Below are positions 33,267-47,744 of a stretch of 64,000 nucleotides of DNA, one piece after another (position 1 is the first letter of the stretch; each line of letters opens with the position of its first letter). This stretch comes from Sebastes aleutianus (Eukaryota; Chordata; Actinopteri; Perciformes; Sebastidae). The position numbers and the translations under genes were made by a program. The notes beneath the pieces are model-generated. The model searched no databases and was not told where the DNA came from. It saw only the letters and a list, made by a program, of their open reading frames with translations. The stretch spans positions 22,592,591-22,656,590 of the forward strand of contig CAKAKS010000067.1 in NCBI GenBank assembly GCA_916700875.1, given 5' to 3'.

Positions 33267-36200
33267 GTAAGTGACATCTCCAGTCTGACTATAACATTGA
33301 TTCATCATCACCTGATCATCCATCTGTCACAGTCCTTTTTGAAACCTACACGTTATTGAGCGAAATGTGTTTTCGACGCCTGTCTCTGTTTTGTCTCTCT
33401 GTGCTGACTGCCAGTTAACCGTCCGTCTGTTTCAATCTGTTTCTGTGGTTTTTATTCTACAGTCAGTTGCTCTGCTGAACCGTTAGTATGTCACGCTGTG
33501 TGTTGGTGTTTCAAAACCCTGTGTGTCTCTGATACTGAAATTAGTTTTTCATTCACTTTGCCAGAGCACCGGATGTGGTGGGGGGAGCGTAATCAGATTT
33601 TCTTGTGCAGCCAATGTTAGTTGCTCCATCTCTGCTGCTGAAAACCAGCCCATGCAGGTTGTCTCGCAGATGGAAATCTATTGACAGCCCTCTAACTCAG
33701 GTTTAGTAAGAATACCAAAGAGATGAAACCCTTTTCTCATTCGGTCTTAGACAGCATCATTATTTTACCATCTGCTTTCATAGATTAGAGGAAATGGCAT
33801 TTTCACTTTAGATGGTGAAACGACAACTCCCAAAACTGAAAATGCAGTTTTGCACTGCCCTTTATAACGTACAGAGAGGCTCACGTATTCCACTCTCCAC
33901 TTAAAAATAACCATGGCATGTTTGGGTGTTGGTCATGACTCAGCGGGATTTCCTTGTAACGTTGCATGTCCTGAGGTTTTGAGTCCATATTTAGAACAGT
34001 TGACGGACCTGGATGTTTGTTCCTATTTGGCTTGCTAAGAAATACGTCTTTAGGCAAAATATTTGGTCAAACAAACAGCAAACTGTCGATAGAGGGAGGG
34101 TGGCGGAGGGGGGGGGGGGGTTATAATGTCACACTGTGTGGGCACCCTGAAACAGCTGTTAAAATCCAGCAGAGGGGGCTAGAAGATTTCTCAAACAATT
34201 TAGAAACTTTCTTGCCTGTGCCTCCTACAGAGTATATTTTCTAGGATAACATTCTCAGGGAGCAGCTTTTGGCACAGAAAACACAAATGTCAGTGTTCTG
34301 AACCAGATTGAGAGCGTAGCTAGAGGGACAGCATGCTGGCTGAAGTGCAAAGCTTGGAGAACACTTTTTTTTTTTTTTTAAATCTCCCTTGTGTTGCGTC
34401 ATTGATATCTTCACTCTGGCTGTAATGTATAATGTTGCTATGGAACTGGAACTGGAGAGAACCTAACTAGTCTGATGGAGGAATGTGTCCACTGATTTCC
34501 CAACCCTGTGTGATGCAAGAATACAGTGATGTGCAACACTGATCTTGGGTGGAGAAGGATTATGTTTCTGGTCAGCAATATGATGATTCAGGAGGGTGTG
34601 TCGAAGCCATGACTGATGGTTAGGTGTGGGCACATCACTCTATGGTCAGTGCCAGTTTGTCAGCATATCAGCCTATTGTCATTGGGAATGTTTTTTTCAC
34701 GAGCTCCATTCAGACATGGGTTGCGTCCAAAATTCTATACTAACATGCTATTTAGTACGCTAAAACAGTATGTAAGATATTTTAGTATGTCCGAAACCTT
34801 AGAATGAAACCAGTAGTATGTGAATTGCATACTATTTCCGGTTTAATATTACAGTATGCAACGCTGGACACTACCGCGGCATAAATATCCCACAATGCAA
34901 TACGGTTAGAGTTCATAACGGACGTTGACGGACAGCTCTGTAACATCAATAACGCTTCAATATAACTTTAAGTATAAGATTTCATTTTTTTCTCACAAAC
35001 CATCGTTTTAGTCACATGAGGTTGGCATGGATTACCATGGTTACGTGTCTCCAACCGGCAAGGAGGCTCTCAGGAAGTGACGACTTAAATTACTGCTCAG
35101 TGTGTTTTGAAAAGATACATACTAGTTTATTCACACAAAAGTATGTTGAACGATAGTACACCTATTGAATATGTAGTGCATAGTATGCGATTTCGGACGA
35201 AGCCATGTATCTGACTCCTTAAATGTTCTGAAACTCTTACATGGCAATGTCATGTTTGACAAGGGGCATTTTTCCATTGAAGTCGTCCTACACAGGACCT
35301 TTTTCTAAGTTCCTCCTCGGCTCAAATGTGATGATAACGTCTAAGTATCGAAATATACACTGTAAATTATGAAATTGATTAGAAAATGTATTGATGCTTA
35401 AACAACTGATGGGCTTCTGAAGCAGCCGAGCCAAGGACATAAACATTATACTGCAAAATAACTTGAATCTCTGTGTGAGAACTGAGAATGCTTCTTTTCC
35501 TTTTCCTTGTCATTGCTTTCTTTTCAACTCATCATCACCCAGCACTGCTCCCACTGTGAGGAGAAATCGGACTTCACAACATGATTTTCCCCTGTCTTAT
35601 GTGCCAAGCCTGCAAACATCGATACTCGATCTGTAAAAGTATTTTGTTATATTTGAACATGGAGCTCCGCCTCCACCATAAAAGAACTGTGTGGAAGTCA
35701 GAAGACAATACCTGATCAGATAGAAGAATTCAGCAATGCACTATATGTACTATATAGTACATATAGAAGGTATTGTCGCATCCAATGTGCACAAACTTCT
35801 GTCAACCTCAGCATTTCAAAGTGTCTGTATTGTTGAGCTCTGCCTCTCTGCCTTACAGTATGTGATGTACGGTGTCAGTTTGTCCACATTGTGGTGGCCG
35901 TGGCAAACTGCCTGATACAAATGAGTGCAAATATCACTGTAAGTTTCTATGTACTGTGATTATATAGTTCATATAGACGACTTTCTTCATTTTCCCACAC
36001 AGCTGGGTTTGCTAAACTAAATATTTCTCTTCTATCTTGCAAAAAAAAAATCCCCCTTTTTGTGTGTTGCATCACCGACAGTACGCCTGATCAGCAGATG
36101 ACCTCGGCTGTGGTCCGTATCAAAGCGATTTCTCCAGCTGTGACCAAGGTCTCTGTGTAACAAGGCTTTTTGTTTTTATGTTGCGACACCTTCCATTTTG

Positions 36201-39200
36201 TCTAAATTCAGCATCGACATTCATGACTCCAAAGCAGTGAAGTGAAACGCTTTCAACCTTGTTCCATCACCTGCGTGGGATTGAAATGATACGCAGTCAG
36301 TTTATTTTAATAACTGTGGGACACCCTTTTGATGTGAAGGGAGCGAAAAGAATGGGGCTTATTTTTTTTTTCCCCCTGACTTGCGGTTCAATAGCACAAA
36401 GCTAAAAGAGAGGGGCTTTGATTGCAGTGGGAAATATTGGCTGTCTGCCTTACTGTGGTGCCAGATGTTTGACTTTAAGAGGGTCAAAGGAGGAAGAGGA
36501 GCATGTGGATGGTCTCTCCTGCCCTCTGCCCTGCTCGGCTAAGCTATGCGGTCTCACTGAGAGGATCAAATCTGGATGATCTCTCATCCTCATTCTTGAA
36601 TTGTGGCGTTAGAGACTGCTCCACAGGCAAATGGAACATAAAGAGGCTTATGCCCTGCTCATCATATGCATCATTAAGAGCATCTCTGTACTGTTTTTTT
36701 TGCCATTGTGTGATGGCGCTAAGATCTCTTCATCTCTGTGTTCTTGCAGCAGAAAACACAGGTTTGAGATGCACTGCGATATGAAATCCAGCTAAAACAT
36801 CTGGGCACTTTGGTATTGAAAATTGGTGAAAGCAGGTTTTGTTTTGTTATATTAGTTGAAATTCTCATTCTCACCCGTCTAATCATTTCTTTTGGCCCTA
36901 ATGTAATGATGGAACGGGCTACCTGCCTTTCTGTTTACCTGTGTGCGTGCACTCTGCCCGTGCACTCATTGCGCGTCACCGGAGTCTTCCACAAGCTGCT
37001 AGCTTGACAGTTGTAAGTACTAACAATAGCCATGTTCGCATTCATTATGATATGTTTATGTTTGTAATGATAACAATGAGGGAGAGGCTTTGGAGGGAGA
37101 CCTGAAGCAACGGACTGTCAGTGTATTTCTTGCTAGATTTAGCAGGTTTTGGAGCTACTTTCAACGGAAAAGAGGTGACAACACTCGGCTTGGTTTTTCG
37201 GTTGGATCATCTTAAAAAATCTAGTGTACACTTGCTAGTTTCTCAAGATTGCGCACCCTGCCTTTAAATAATACATAACTGGGGCCTCTGATCTTGTGTC
37301 CTGGCAAGCTGGCGTCCTGCAGAAAGTGTGTGTGTGTGTGTGGTGCTTGCCACAGTTGGCTGTGACTGGAGCTGGGTTTAACCAGCTGCTGTATGCGGAT
37401 CCAAATGATGGTCACCACATTCAGAGCATTTTTGCCCGCTCTCCTGTTCTTCTTCTTCTTTGGCCCCTGTGTTATGATTTACCCAGACTTGTTTACGTAA
37501 TAATGCCTGAAGCCATTGATCAGATCAGTGCTGAATTATGTTCCCGTTTCCTGGGTTTTTTATCTGTTTTTCAATCAACGGCCAGAGGCAGCTTCTCCTG
37601 CGGCCATTCGTTTTACGCTCTTATCTTTTGACTCTGCCTTGTTGCCAGCTACCTGGGAGTGTTGATTTCAGAGCAGGCTCATGTGACCGTTGTCATTCCT
37701 CTCTGTCAGCTGGAATGGATGTTTGACTCTTGTAGGGCTGCAGTGATGAGGGGCCCCCGTCTACTTTACCTGTGTTCTTTCAATAATAGAGTCTTCTTTA
37801 GTCCACCCAATATAGCAAGCTTCTAATTGTAGCCGCTCCAGAAGTGCTGTCAGTTAACGTGGTAGAGAATTGCTGTGGCTGACACACAAGGGCCCGTTTT
37901 AGCCGCCACTTGTATTTCTGGCTCGTTCAGCTCAAACCACAATTAAAGCCCGTGCAGCCACGATGAAATAAATCCACACAGCCGGCTGAATTGATGTGTG
38001 AAAACCTAAAAAATCGTCTGTTTTGTGTGCATTTGCTATGCAGTTGTACAAGTAATGCAATGATGTGTGCCTGATCGGGTACTCGTGTTGTTATTTAAGC
38101 AAACTTTCTATCGCCTCAAGCTTGTTTTGAGTGTCAATATAGGCAATTACATTACAACTGTTGTCATTGATCCGTATTCATGTTGTGAGACAACTTTCGA
38201 CTTTACCAGTGCAACAGGGCAGAAATTATGGTTGACCTTGTTTAACAAGAACTGTAATAAAGTGCAATCAAATAACTATTTCAAAAGCGTTTAGGTGTTT
38301 GACAAAAAAAAAAGGAAAGATATGTTCGTGGGAATAACTAAATTGTGTGTTTGGCTCTACTGATACACACTTTAAGTGATGGAGGTTACAGAAAAAAGGT
38401 TTATGAAATAACAATATTAAAGTAATCATGCTTAACCAGATAAAGGCTGCAACGAACCATTTTGAGCAAGGTCCACTTACTGGACATTTTCTGGAACTTT
38501 CAGCTACATCTCATGGCTTTCATCAGCAGATGGAGTTTGTTCATTTTTCATTAAAATGGTTCACTTGTTATCACATGACCTAAGTATGGTATTTTGGTCA
38601 CTAGATATGTTTATTTGTTTTTTTAGATGTATGGGCAATATACTGTAGTATATGGACCTTGTACTAAGAGGTTTGTGTCAAACTATTATTTCCAAGGTCA
38701 ATATAGTGGTGCAGGAATGAGTCCTAAAACACGGATATGAGTTAGCATTTTAGCACTTCCGGTTCCCAGTAAGTCAGTGTTTTTTTAATGAGTTTTTTTT
38801 GTTAGATTGTGGTTAACACAAGCTTAAGAGATTTTAATCTTTTGTTCCACGATATACGTCAGTGAATATCCCACTCGTTAACTTTGAAGCTGTTACATGT
38901 CTTAAAAAACACCATGCGATCATAAAAGCGGTGTTCATTTGTGGAGATTATCTTGCTGAACAAAATGTGCAAGTATCATAAATGTTTGAACTCCTTTAAC
39001 ACAATATCAGTTTATCATGAGAGATTGACCAACACTTGTGTGTGTGACATCTTGAACTTTTGTTGAAGAGCAGTGGGATGTGGTGCACAATGCCGTTGCA
39101 ACACACTTCCTTTTTTAATTCAGAGCTCACTTATGATAGTTTGCTTTGTTGCTAGTAACAGGAACACCACCTCAGGGTGTTAAGTCCCACTTGAAATTAA

Positions 39201-42200
39201 CACCTGCAGGGCGAGAAATGAATGTGTTCCACCAGCCAAGCTGCTCTCATTTTTACGCAAAAAGCTACAACTTTAAACCCTGTTGATTTCACCTCTAAAC
39301 CGCTTTTCTAAAATACAACACTGTTCATGAAAATGTTGTTGTTATGACATAAATCCAGTTGTTTGCTAATAGTGATTCTCTGTGTATGCCTTTTGCTCAT
39401 AAATCTTTCCAGTGCTTGATTAGCAGTGTGGTCAGCAGTTGCTCAAGGAGCGTGCTCTAAATAATCCCGACCGCAGCTTGGTTTTCAACATCAGGGATTG
39501 CCTTCTTTTGAGGTCATCAGCGATACGCCTATACAGTTACAGCTGGAGCGTAGTGTGACGCTTACTAATTGGGGAATTTGATCTGCCAGAAGCCCTCACA
39601 TGGAGAGGCTGTGTTGTGTTGCAGCTTACTATACAAGAACACCGTTCTGGGCAGCAATTTACATCTGCAGAATTCAATGCTGTCTTTTTTGTCACAAGAG
39701 CACCTTTTGCTCTCGTTCTGTTTTGAAGAGGGCTTTGTAGTTTTGTCCTTCAGCGTTTGGATGGAACAACATGGCGGCTGTCCTTTGAGTGTTTTGAGAG
39801 ACATTTTTTTTCAAAAACCTGTGTGGGTTTTTTGTTTGAAGCTAACCCACTTCTCAATTTTAAGGTCCTCAGTTTTTATGCATTTGGTAAAACAAATTAT
39901 ATTGATTAATATAAAAGGGGATGTAGAATGGAAATGTGCAGCAGTTGCCAAAATCGTAATCAAGCATAATAAACGCGGCTTTAAGGACGTTCAGAGTAAG
40001 TCACAGTCATTCACTGTGGGTCTGTCGCTGCTGTCTCTTACATTGTTGTCTAAATCAAATAAGACAAACTTGTCTAATAAGTCATTCTTTTAGATTCATA
40101 CGTTCACACTGTATAGTTACTAAGGGTGTGAATTACCAGAGGCCCCAGGATACGATATTATCATGATACTTAAGTCATGAGACAATCATATTGCGATTTT
40201 AAACATTTTGCAATATGCTGCTGAGTATTGCGATAAGATATATTGTGATTTATTACCTCTTTTCAACTGCAAATTATGCAGTTTGTCAACATCTGTTTTA
40301 TCTGATAAGATACAGTTTTCACTCTGTTCATCTCAGAGTTTTCATTCACACATCTTGAGGTCAGAGGTCAAGGGACCCCTTTTGAAAATGGTCATTCCAG
40401 TTTGTCCTCGCCAAAATTTTGCGTAACTTTGGAGCGTTATTTAGCGCTCTTCCCAACAAGCTATGTATCTTTACTCTAGCTTTAAAACCAAGCCCGCTAC
40501 AACCTCTGAAAGACAGAATAGCGGCCTGGCCCACCGGCGGGCAGTTGGATTGTTAATACGTTATTAGCTTATACAGTAAAAGATCGATACTTGACGTCTG
40601 TATATCGGTACAATATTGCCACGCAAAATATTGCGTTTTTTCGTTAAAATAGTATTAGTTACTGTACTCTATGAATGGCGCTACTTTGATGGTAGACGTT
40701 GGAGGAGCAGCATTAAACCAATTTGTTTTTTCTGTCTCTGTGTCTGCCTTTTGTGTGCATCTGTTTTTGTGCGTAGCCGCGGTCTGTGTTTTGCTGACGC
40801 TGATGTTGAAAACATATATCATTTTTTAAATATTCGTAGTACTTTGGTCTTGGTTAATAGTTGCTGCCTACTGCATCTCCACAGTGATGATCTTAACCCC
40901 CTTTTGTTTTCAGAGTTTTCAGAGATTGATGCAGAAGAGACCACTGTAGTCCTGACTAAAGTGGCTGAAGTGAAAAGAATCACAGGTAGAGGCACTGAGA
41001 CGCTGCCCATTTATACTGGGTGACTATTGTCAAGCGGGTGATTTTACACTGGGCTGTTGAGGTTTTTTTTAATTTCAAGGAATATACATCTCTGCTAACT
41101 CAACAATGAAAGCTTTCCATTTTACCACTTTCATCTACCTATCATCATTTGTTCTTGTTTTATTACCAAAAATGTTTGTGCTCAATCACTCATTCAGTTC
41201 TTATGGGCAACTTTCAATATACCACTGCTATGTTAATTCCAAAAACACAATGGGGGCTTCCTGCAGTTAATTTTCCACCTCATTGGGCTCTCCGCCTTTT
41301 GAATATAGATTGAGACTCTGTAGCTTTAATCCCAGTAGGCTGAATTATAATTCTAACTTCTCCTCCTTCTCCTCTTCTTCTTACTCTCTAATGTCTGACA
41401 TTTGCAGTGGGCTTTATTTTCAAGTCCGATACTGCCATAGCAGACTGACCTCAAACGGTGCTAACTGACCATTTTGTGTTTCAGAGATGGAAACGGACAT
41501 CACCGTGGGACGAATAGTAGGCTCAGGTACATCTGCAGCCTCACCAACCCATCCTTGCCGGCCATCCACCATTTAGAAGAAAATATGACGGAACCTTTTT
41601 AAAACCCTGCCATACTTCAGCAATTTTCAAAAACATAGTCAGCCAACTTTGTCAACCAGATGTGTTACTAACTAAGTAAATTCAAGTTGGTGTAGTAATT
41701 TGGTACCCATGACAACTAGTGAGGAGTTAAACATCTGCTCAGTCATGATCCTCCACATGAAGCTGCAGCGTGATACAACACTGCCCTCTGTTGTCTTGGC
41801 TCAGTAACAAATTGTTGGCAAGTGAAGCAGGAGTTTTGGTGCATAATATGATACTGTAAGGTTCCACAGACCAACATGTCTTACCGGTAGGACGCTGCCG
41901 CTTTAATTTCTCCCAAGCTGTCGCCTCGACTTGGCCCTTTTTGGCTGCTTTATGCTTCTCAACAGAAACATAACGCACACACACACTCACCCGCTCGTCT
42001 TGGCTGCCATGGCAAAGTCCCCATCCTCCAGGGCAGTGCTTGGATCCTTCCCTAACCAGCCGTCACGCATTCCCATTGTCCTTTTTCTTTATCTTTCTCC
42101 TCCAGCTTCTCTGTGAAGACAAGATCCGCAACCACAGGAGTAATGCCACGCTCTTCCTACTTTCAACTAATGCTCATGTAGTCCTCTGCCATGCTAATTA

Positions 42201-45200
42201 CAGCATTTTACTGACAGAAATTTATATAATATGTTAACTGTTTGAGACTCTGTAAGTATCATTATAGAATATAAAATATATATATACTCAAATGACATCA
42301 TTTCTCCATAAATATTTACCTCTGTGCTTCTCTGTCTTCTACCTCAACGCTTCACCAGGCACCTATTGGCTACCCCTTTGGTTGTCCATAGGTGATCTCT
42401 AACTTCTTTTCTAACTTTTATTTTAAACTCAACAGATTGTTTTGGCTGGCTTCTCCCTAACCTCGCTTGTTTGTCACAAATTCTAATGCTTTTATTTTCT
42501 TTTACATTTCGCCATTTTTGTTTTCCCTGTGAACGACGCACAGGTTGTTTTACAACTACAGCCAACGAGCTGATAGTTGAAATTATGTACATTGGACGAA
42601 CGGTACTAATGATCCAACTAAATAAAGTTTCCAGATGCCGATCCATGCTTTGTAGATCTGTGTGGTAATTTCCTTCTCTGTTCTTGTCTTTCCTTTCCAG
42701 TGTATGATAAGCAGGGCTTTCTGCTGCAGCTGGACACAAAACTGTGAGTACATCTCTTTCTAGTAAACACTTCTGTCATTTACTGCAACACATCATGTAC
42801 CGCGTGGGATATTTCTAACATGTTATATTCAGAACAGCTGAGTTCCCAGTTACACTTTGACTCCATTAGTTAAAGGATGTTTTACAGCTTGTTCCACTGA
42901 ATGCTTATTCATACAGGCTCTGCTTGATCAATTGGGAAACATGAAAACGTAAACTTTCAAACAATTAATCTCACTTGATTTTTGTTTTTTAAATAAACAC
43001 ATAGCATTTCAGTGGAGTCCTAACCAAAACCTGGTGACACATGCACAGATTTAATTGGTGGTCTGAGTTAAGAGATTTGTTTGAATTCGTAGTTGGTGTG
43101 TTCCCCTTTATTCAAGAGCGGCTGCGGTTTGTCAGGGTGAGAACATGCCACATTGAGTCATTACGCAGCCGTCATTGTGTCAGCGTGTCTGTTGATGTGT
43201 GTACAATTCCCTGAATTGGTTTGACACTCTTGCTCTAAACTGCCACGATAAGGCCCTTTTCTCCGGCCCTCCCACATCCATGCAGGCAATAATCACATGC
43301 TCCCATCACCGCCCCGGCTCTCACAGGGCACGTCTGTCCACACTCCGCGCACACACTGTAAGCACCGTGTCAGCACACACTTTAAGGTGGTTTTCACATG
43401 GGTTCAGTTTATCTAATACAGCTCCTTTACATTATATCTACAGTGTCATTAATTACTCCATTAGAGCACATGCGTACAATAGTGCAATTCATCTTAAAGC
43501 TAGTAATTAGTTTAGTTCCCGCTGGTAGTCTGATTTAAAAGTGCCCCCCTTGATTTCATTCCCACCAAATCTCTTACCAGTTTGAGGCCATTTAAGGCCA
43601 ATCTGCAAGTGATTAGCACACTGAAAAATATTATATTAGTGCAGAAGTGTCTGTCGCAATAACCGCAATATTGCAATACCGCAATATTGACAAGCCAACC
43701 GCAGGGGATAGCAAGCAACCGCCACAACTTCTATGTTCACGTTTCTTTTTTTTAATTCTTCACAATTGGAGTGTCGCATTTTTACACTATGCTACAAAAG
43801 GCAATAGCGTGATGAGCGTCTATTCTGCGCTGAACGCTGCATGTTTGGTGTTTTTATCTGGTCGCCGAGAGTTGAAAAATGCTCAGCCCTGGGTAAAACT
43901 CCACAAAGACAACCGTCACATCCTACATGTAGGCTACAAGTGCTGGACAACAACAACAACGACAATGGAGGAGAAATTAACAAACATAGACCGGCGTGTC
44001 CGTCCTCTGTCCCTACGTGCTTCGACCATCCCTTCATCCAGCGCAAGTACTCTACCTTGTGCCGGCATTTTGATATTCCGTATCATAGCAACCAGACGCA
44101 ACCGAAGCGTCTCAGCTGAAAAAAACGCCGCACCTCATTGCCCTTCTTTGTTCTGCACTTAACGATAAACAAGTATTTAATTTGTTCAATCTTTGTCATT
44201 TAAAAAGCAACAATATACCTAATAATAGCCTAACAATAAAGCTTATTTATTCAGCACTAAAATCAGGATAAATTAAATAATTTGCAAAAAAAAAAGTTGC
44301 AATAATACGACATATCGCACTGTTGAGCCAATCATCATCACTGCAGGGGAAATTCCTTCGTCGCGCCAGCCCTATGCAGAAGAGTTTCAAATTTTACACA
44401 AGCAGGCCCCAGCAAACTGCCAACTCAAGATTTTGGGCCTCACATGGTGCTAAGACTTGGGCCTCCCTCCTTTCTCCCTGTTTATTTGAACTAGATTCAT
44501 GGCATCCATCAGGTTATTAATGATCATGCTAGTAATCGGGAGGTTCTAGTTTTAGCACTGCCAGTGTGATTATTTGAACAAGGCCCCTCTGCTTTGTCTG
44601 ACCACACACAGGTGATTCGCTGAGCTGTTGCTGAGCTCTCCAGCTTCCCTAAGCCACCCCCGTTCTTCTTCTATCTCTATCTCTCAAGCAGATTGTTTGA
44701 CAAGCTCAGTTTTTTTTGAGGCTTAGAAATGTGTCAGTGTAATTGATAATCGGTTATCACGATGTGTCTGAATAATCGCTCCCTCTGTTCTTTTAATGTA
44801 CAGGCCATCAGAGTTGGCGTACAAGTATGGCAACCTCAGCGAAGGAATGTGCAAGCCAGGATACGCAGCAGCCAAGATGACCGCCATCTATCCTAAGTGA
44901 GAAGCTTTGCTGTTTCTTTGATTTTTACATAGCAGTGGGGAGATGCTTTGGATGCAGGCCGATCTAAGACCCTCACATACACAATCACAAGCTTCACAAA
45001 CAAATCGCTTTAATTGCATGTCAGCGGGAGAAAAGCTAAAGCTGTCACTCGAGCATACCAAGACACATGATGTCACTCCTCGAGCCGACTTGGCCTTAAG
45101 GGTTTTTGAGTCAGAAACAGAGAAGCCCGCACATTCCTCTCCAATCTTTCCTAGTTTCTATCATGTTTCTATCATCTTCTCCCCCCACCACAAAACCCTG

Positions 45201-47704
45201 ACTGTGTCCTTGTGATCCCCCTGTTACACAAAAGAACCTTTGTCACCCGAGTACAAGGTCCTCCATCTTTCTCCTCATCGCATCCTAGAGCCTTCGAGGC
45301 TTTCTCTGTGAGCGACACCAACCAACTTCCTGTCCTGACTCATCATCACACGCTTCCTGGTACCCGGCCCACACAGTCCACACAATCCTCCACGGCCCTC
45401 TCTGATGTCATTGGCCCCTTTTGATTTTTCTATTTGCCTCTATTTGCCGCCCATCTCAGCTCGATCTATAGCGCATTGTCCCAGCGGCATTCTCGGAGCT
45501 AAGCTAATAGAGGGGCAATTTACCACATTGCTGAACAATAGCCAGTGGCACTTCAATGCAGTACTTGAGCTAGTTATGGGGCAAACTCGCCAACCCATTT
45601 CCAAGAATAAGTATTGAATCCAATTTATCTATTGCCCGAGGGTGCACAATTACGTTCAAAGCTTTAAAAGATACAGTATACCAGTTCAACCAGTAAATTC
45701 CAATACATAACAAAAGTTTTTCACTTTATTTTATATATTCACATATTTTACTCTTTAAGGCCGTTACACACCGCCGGAGTTTTTTTTTTCGTGCGATTAA
45801 TTTGCATGTCAATATATTTTTTCGAACTGTTGTTTTTGTCATGTATACTTTCATGCAGGATGTGAATATTACGTGGCGTGATTTTTATTTATTTTTTTCA
45901 GAACACTTTTTACGAGCTTTCGCACCACGAATAAAGGCATCAACCAATCATGTTGTGCCGAACAGTTTGAGTTGCGCCTATATTTATGAAACAACAACAG
46001 AGAGGCTCCGTAGTCTGAACCAGAATGGCAAACTTTATTACTCCTTTCAATCTTGACAAAGGCAGCGCAGACCAGACCTAATCCTTCCGTTCTTACCTTT
46101 CACAGTAAAAGCCCTAGACATTAGGGATGCACTGATTTATGGGCTGAATATCTGTATTGCCTTGTTGACTGCCATTGTCCTATTGGCAAATTATATGACA
46201 TTTGCCGATCCTCCAAGCCGCGCAGCCCGTGCAGCAGTCCGTGCAGCAGTCCGTGCAGCAGTCCGTGCAGCAGTCCGTGCAGCCGTCCGCCCCCCATACC
46301 AAGACCCAGTACCAGGTGAACAGAGTGCAAAGACAGTGTAATGAAATGCTGCATGACTTTAAAGCAGCTCAGTTATTTATTTATTTTGATAATGAAGAGG
46401 TTTGTTTCCCTGGCACAAAATGGGAATAAATAACAGCAAAAACAAAACCATCGGTATCGGCATCAACTATTGCCTAATTGTTGTTTTTTTTTAAATCTGT
46501 ATGTATTTTGCATTTTCGTGTCTTTTATTTGTCACGCCCCCAGTGTGTGAAGGCCTTTTTAAAGTATTTTTTGTTCACTATTTTATTTGCAATCCTGCTA
46601 CCAACCTTCCTATCTAATAAAACAGGCTGTCTCTCCCTGCCTGTGTGATATTCCGCTCAATATTCTGCTCTCAAAGTGTTTTAAGTAATGCTACCCAAAA
46701 CGTAGGGCATAAAATATACAGAATATATTGAATGACTCTAAATAACACCATCCGCCAAGCTGACAGCTGTAAATTGCGGCGCTGCTTAACAAGACAGACG
46801 AAGCAGTTTTGTGGAACTGCCCTCTACCTATCTGAGAGGCTACGTGTTAACAATGTCCTCCCTCTTAATGACTTCCTCTAATCAGCCGCACGTGTCGGAT
46901 CAAAGTTCTGCACAACACAGAACCCCCACTGGGAGCCCGCTGATTACTACCACCTTCAACCCAGTCACGCGCAGGTCAATAAGCACAATTAATGCCGCAC
47001 TTTGTGTAAGTTTGTGCGTATGTATGCGTTTGTAGTGTAAGTGTATGGTTGAACTGACAAAATCGAGCAGTTTGTGATTTATGGCGTCCTGTATGAAAAG
47101 GAGTCAACCAATTAACATCTTGTTAGTTAACTTAGTCTGCAGTTGTATGTTTACCAAGCAAAAACAAACCAATTTAAAAGTCCTTGTTAGCATTTCGTCC
47201 AAATAGGTGTGGCCTACAGTTCAGCTGTTAGAGAAAACCTACTTAACCTCTTGCAGTGAGGTCCTCTCGTGGCTCTCCCTCTAATCATCTCCTGCTTCCT
47301 CCATGTTTGTCTTCTCCGAAGCCCCCTGCCCTGCAGAATCCAATTTATTTTCCACACCTCCCCTCCCCTTCGCTTTACCCAAAACTGTTTGTATTGGAGC
47401 CCTAAATCAAGTGTTGGCAGTGAACTTGAAGCGGCACGGTTATGAAAATATTGCCCGTGAGAGATGGACCTAGGAAAGGAAATGAGCACAATGCGTCCCT
47501 GCCTGTTGGCTGTTTTGGGAGCCCTCACTTTTTTATTTAACAACAAGCAGCCCCCGTCTCTCTGCTTTGTCAGGATGTCAGTGACTGACTGTCGGTCAGG
47601 GCTCAGTGACTTGCAATGGTCCTGCGTTATTTATAGCCCCTTCTGGCCTCAGAAGTCTCGGCTTTAATGAATCTCCATTTGTTTTGGCAGTACAGAAGTC
47701 TCTG

Positions 47705-47744
<40 letters not shown>

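Larger units (their letters stand above)
33267..40913 (+). other. st3gal3: st3gal3 intron, 7.6 kb
   Basis: Between phase-1 exons. It holds a poly-G run near 34110-34121, a TIR element at 34719-35204, a short GT tract near 37326 and a repeat remnant at 40130-40640. The stretches 33.3-34.7 and 35.2-40.1 kb hold no recognised gene or element. Confidence 0.75.

Noticed and set aside
39565..40093. 174-codon frame at 39569-40093
   Set aside because: Intronic; no conserved motif and composition like the surrounding intron.
43647..44162. 171-codon open frame
   Set aside because: Lies in an st3gal3 intron within repeat-like sequence; no recognisable domain or flanking splice signals.
46202..46429. 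QQSV-repeat protein
   Set aside because: Translation of the 12-bp minisatellite inside a transposon remnant; the opposite strand gives a similar artificial GLLH repeat.
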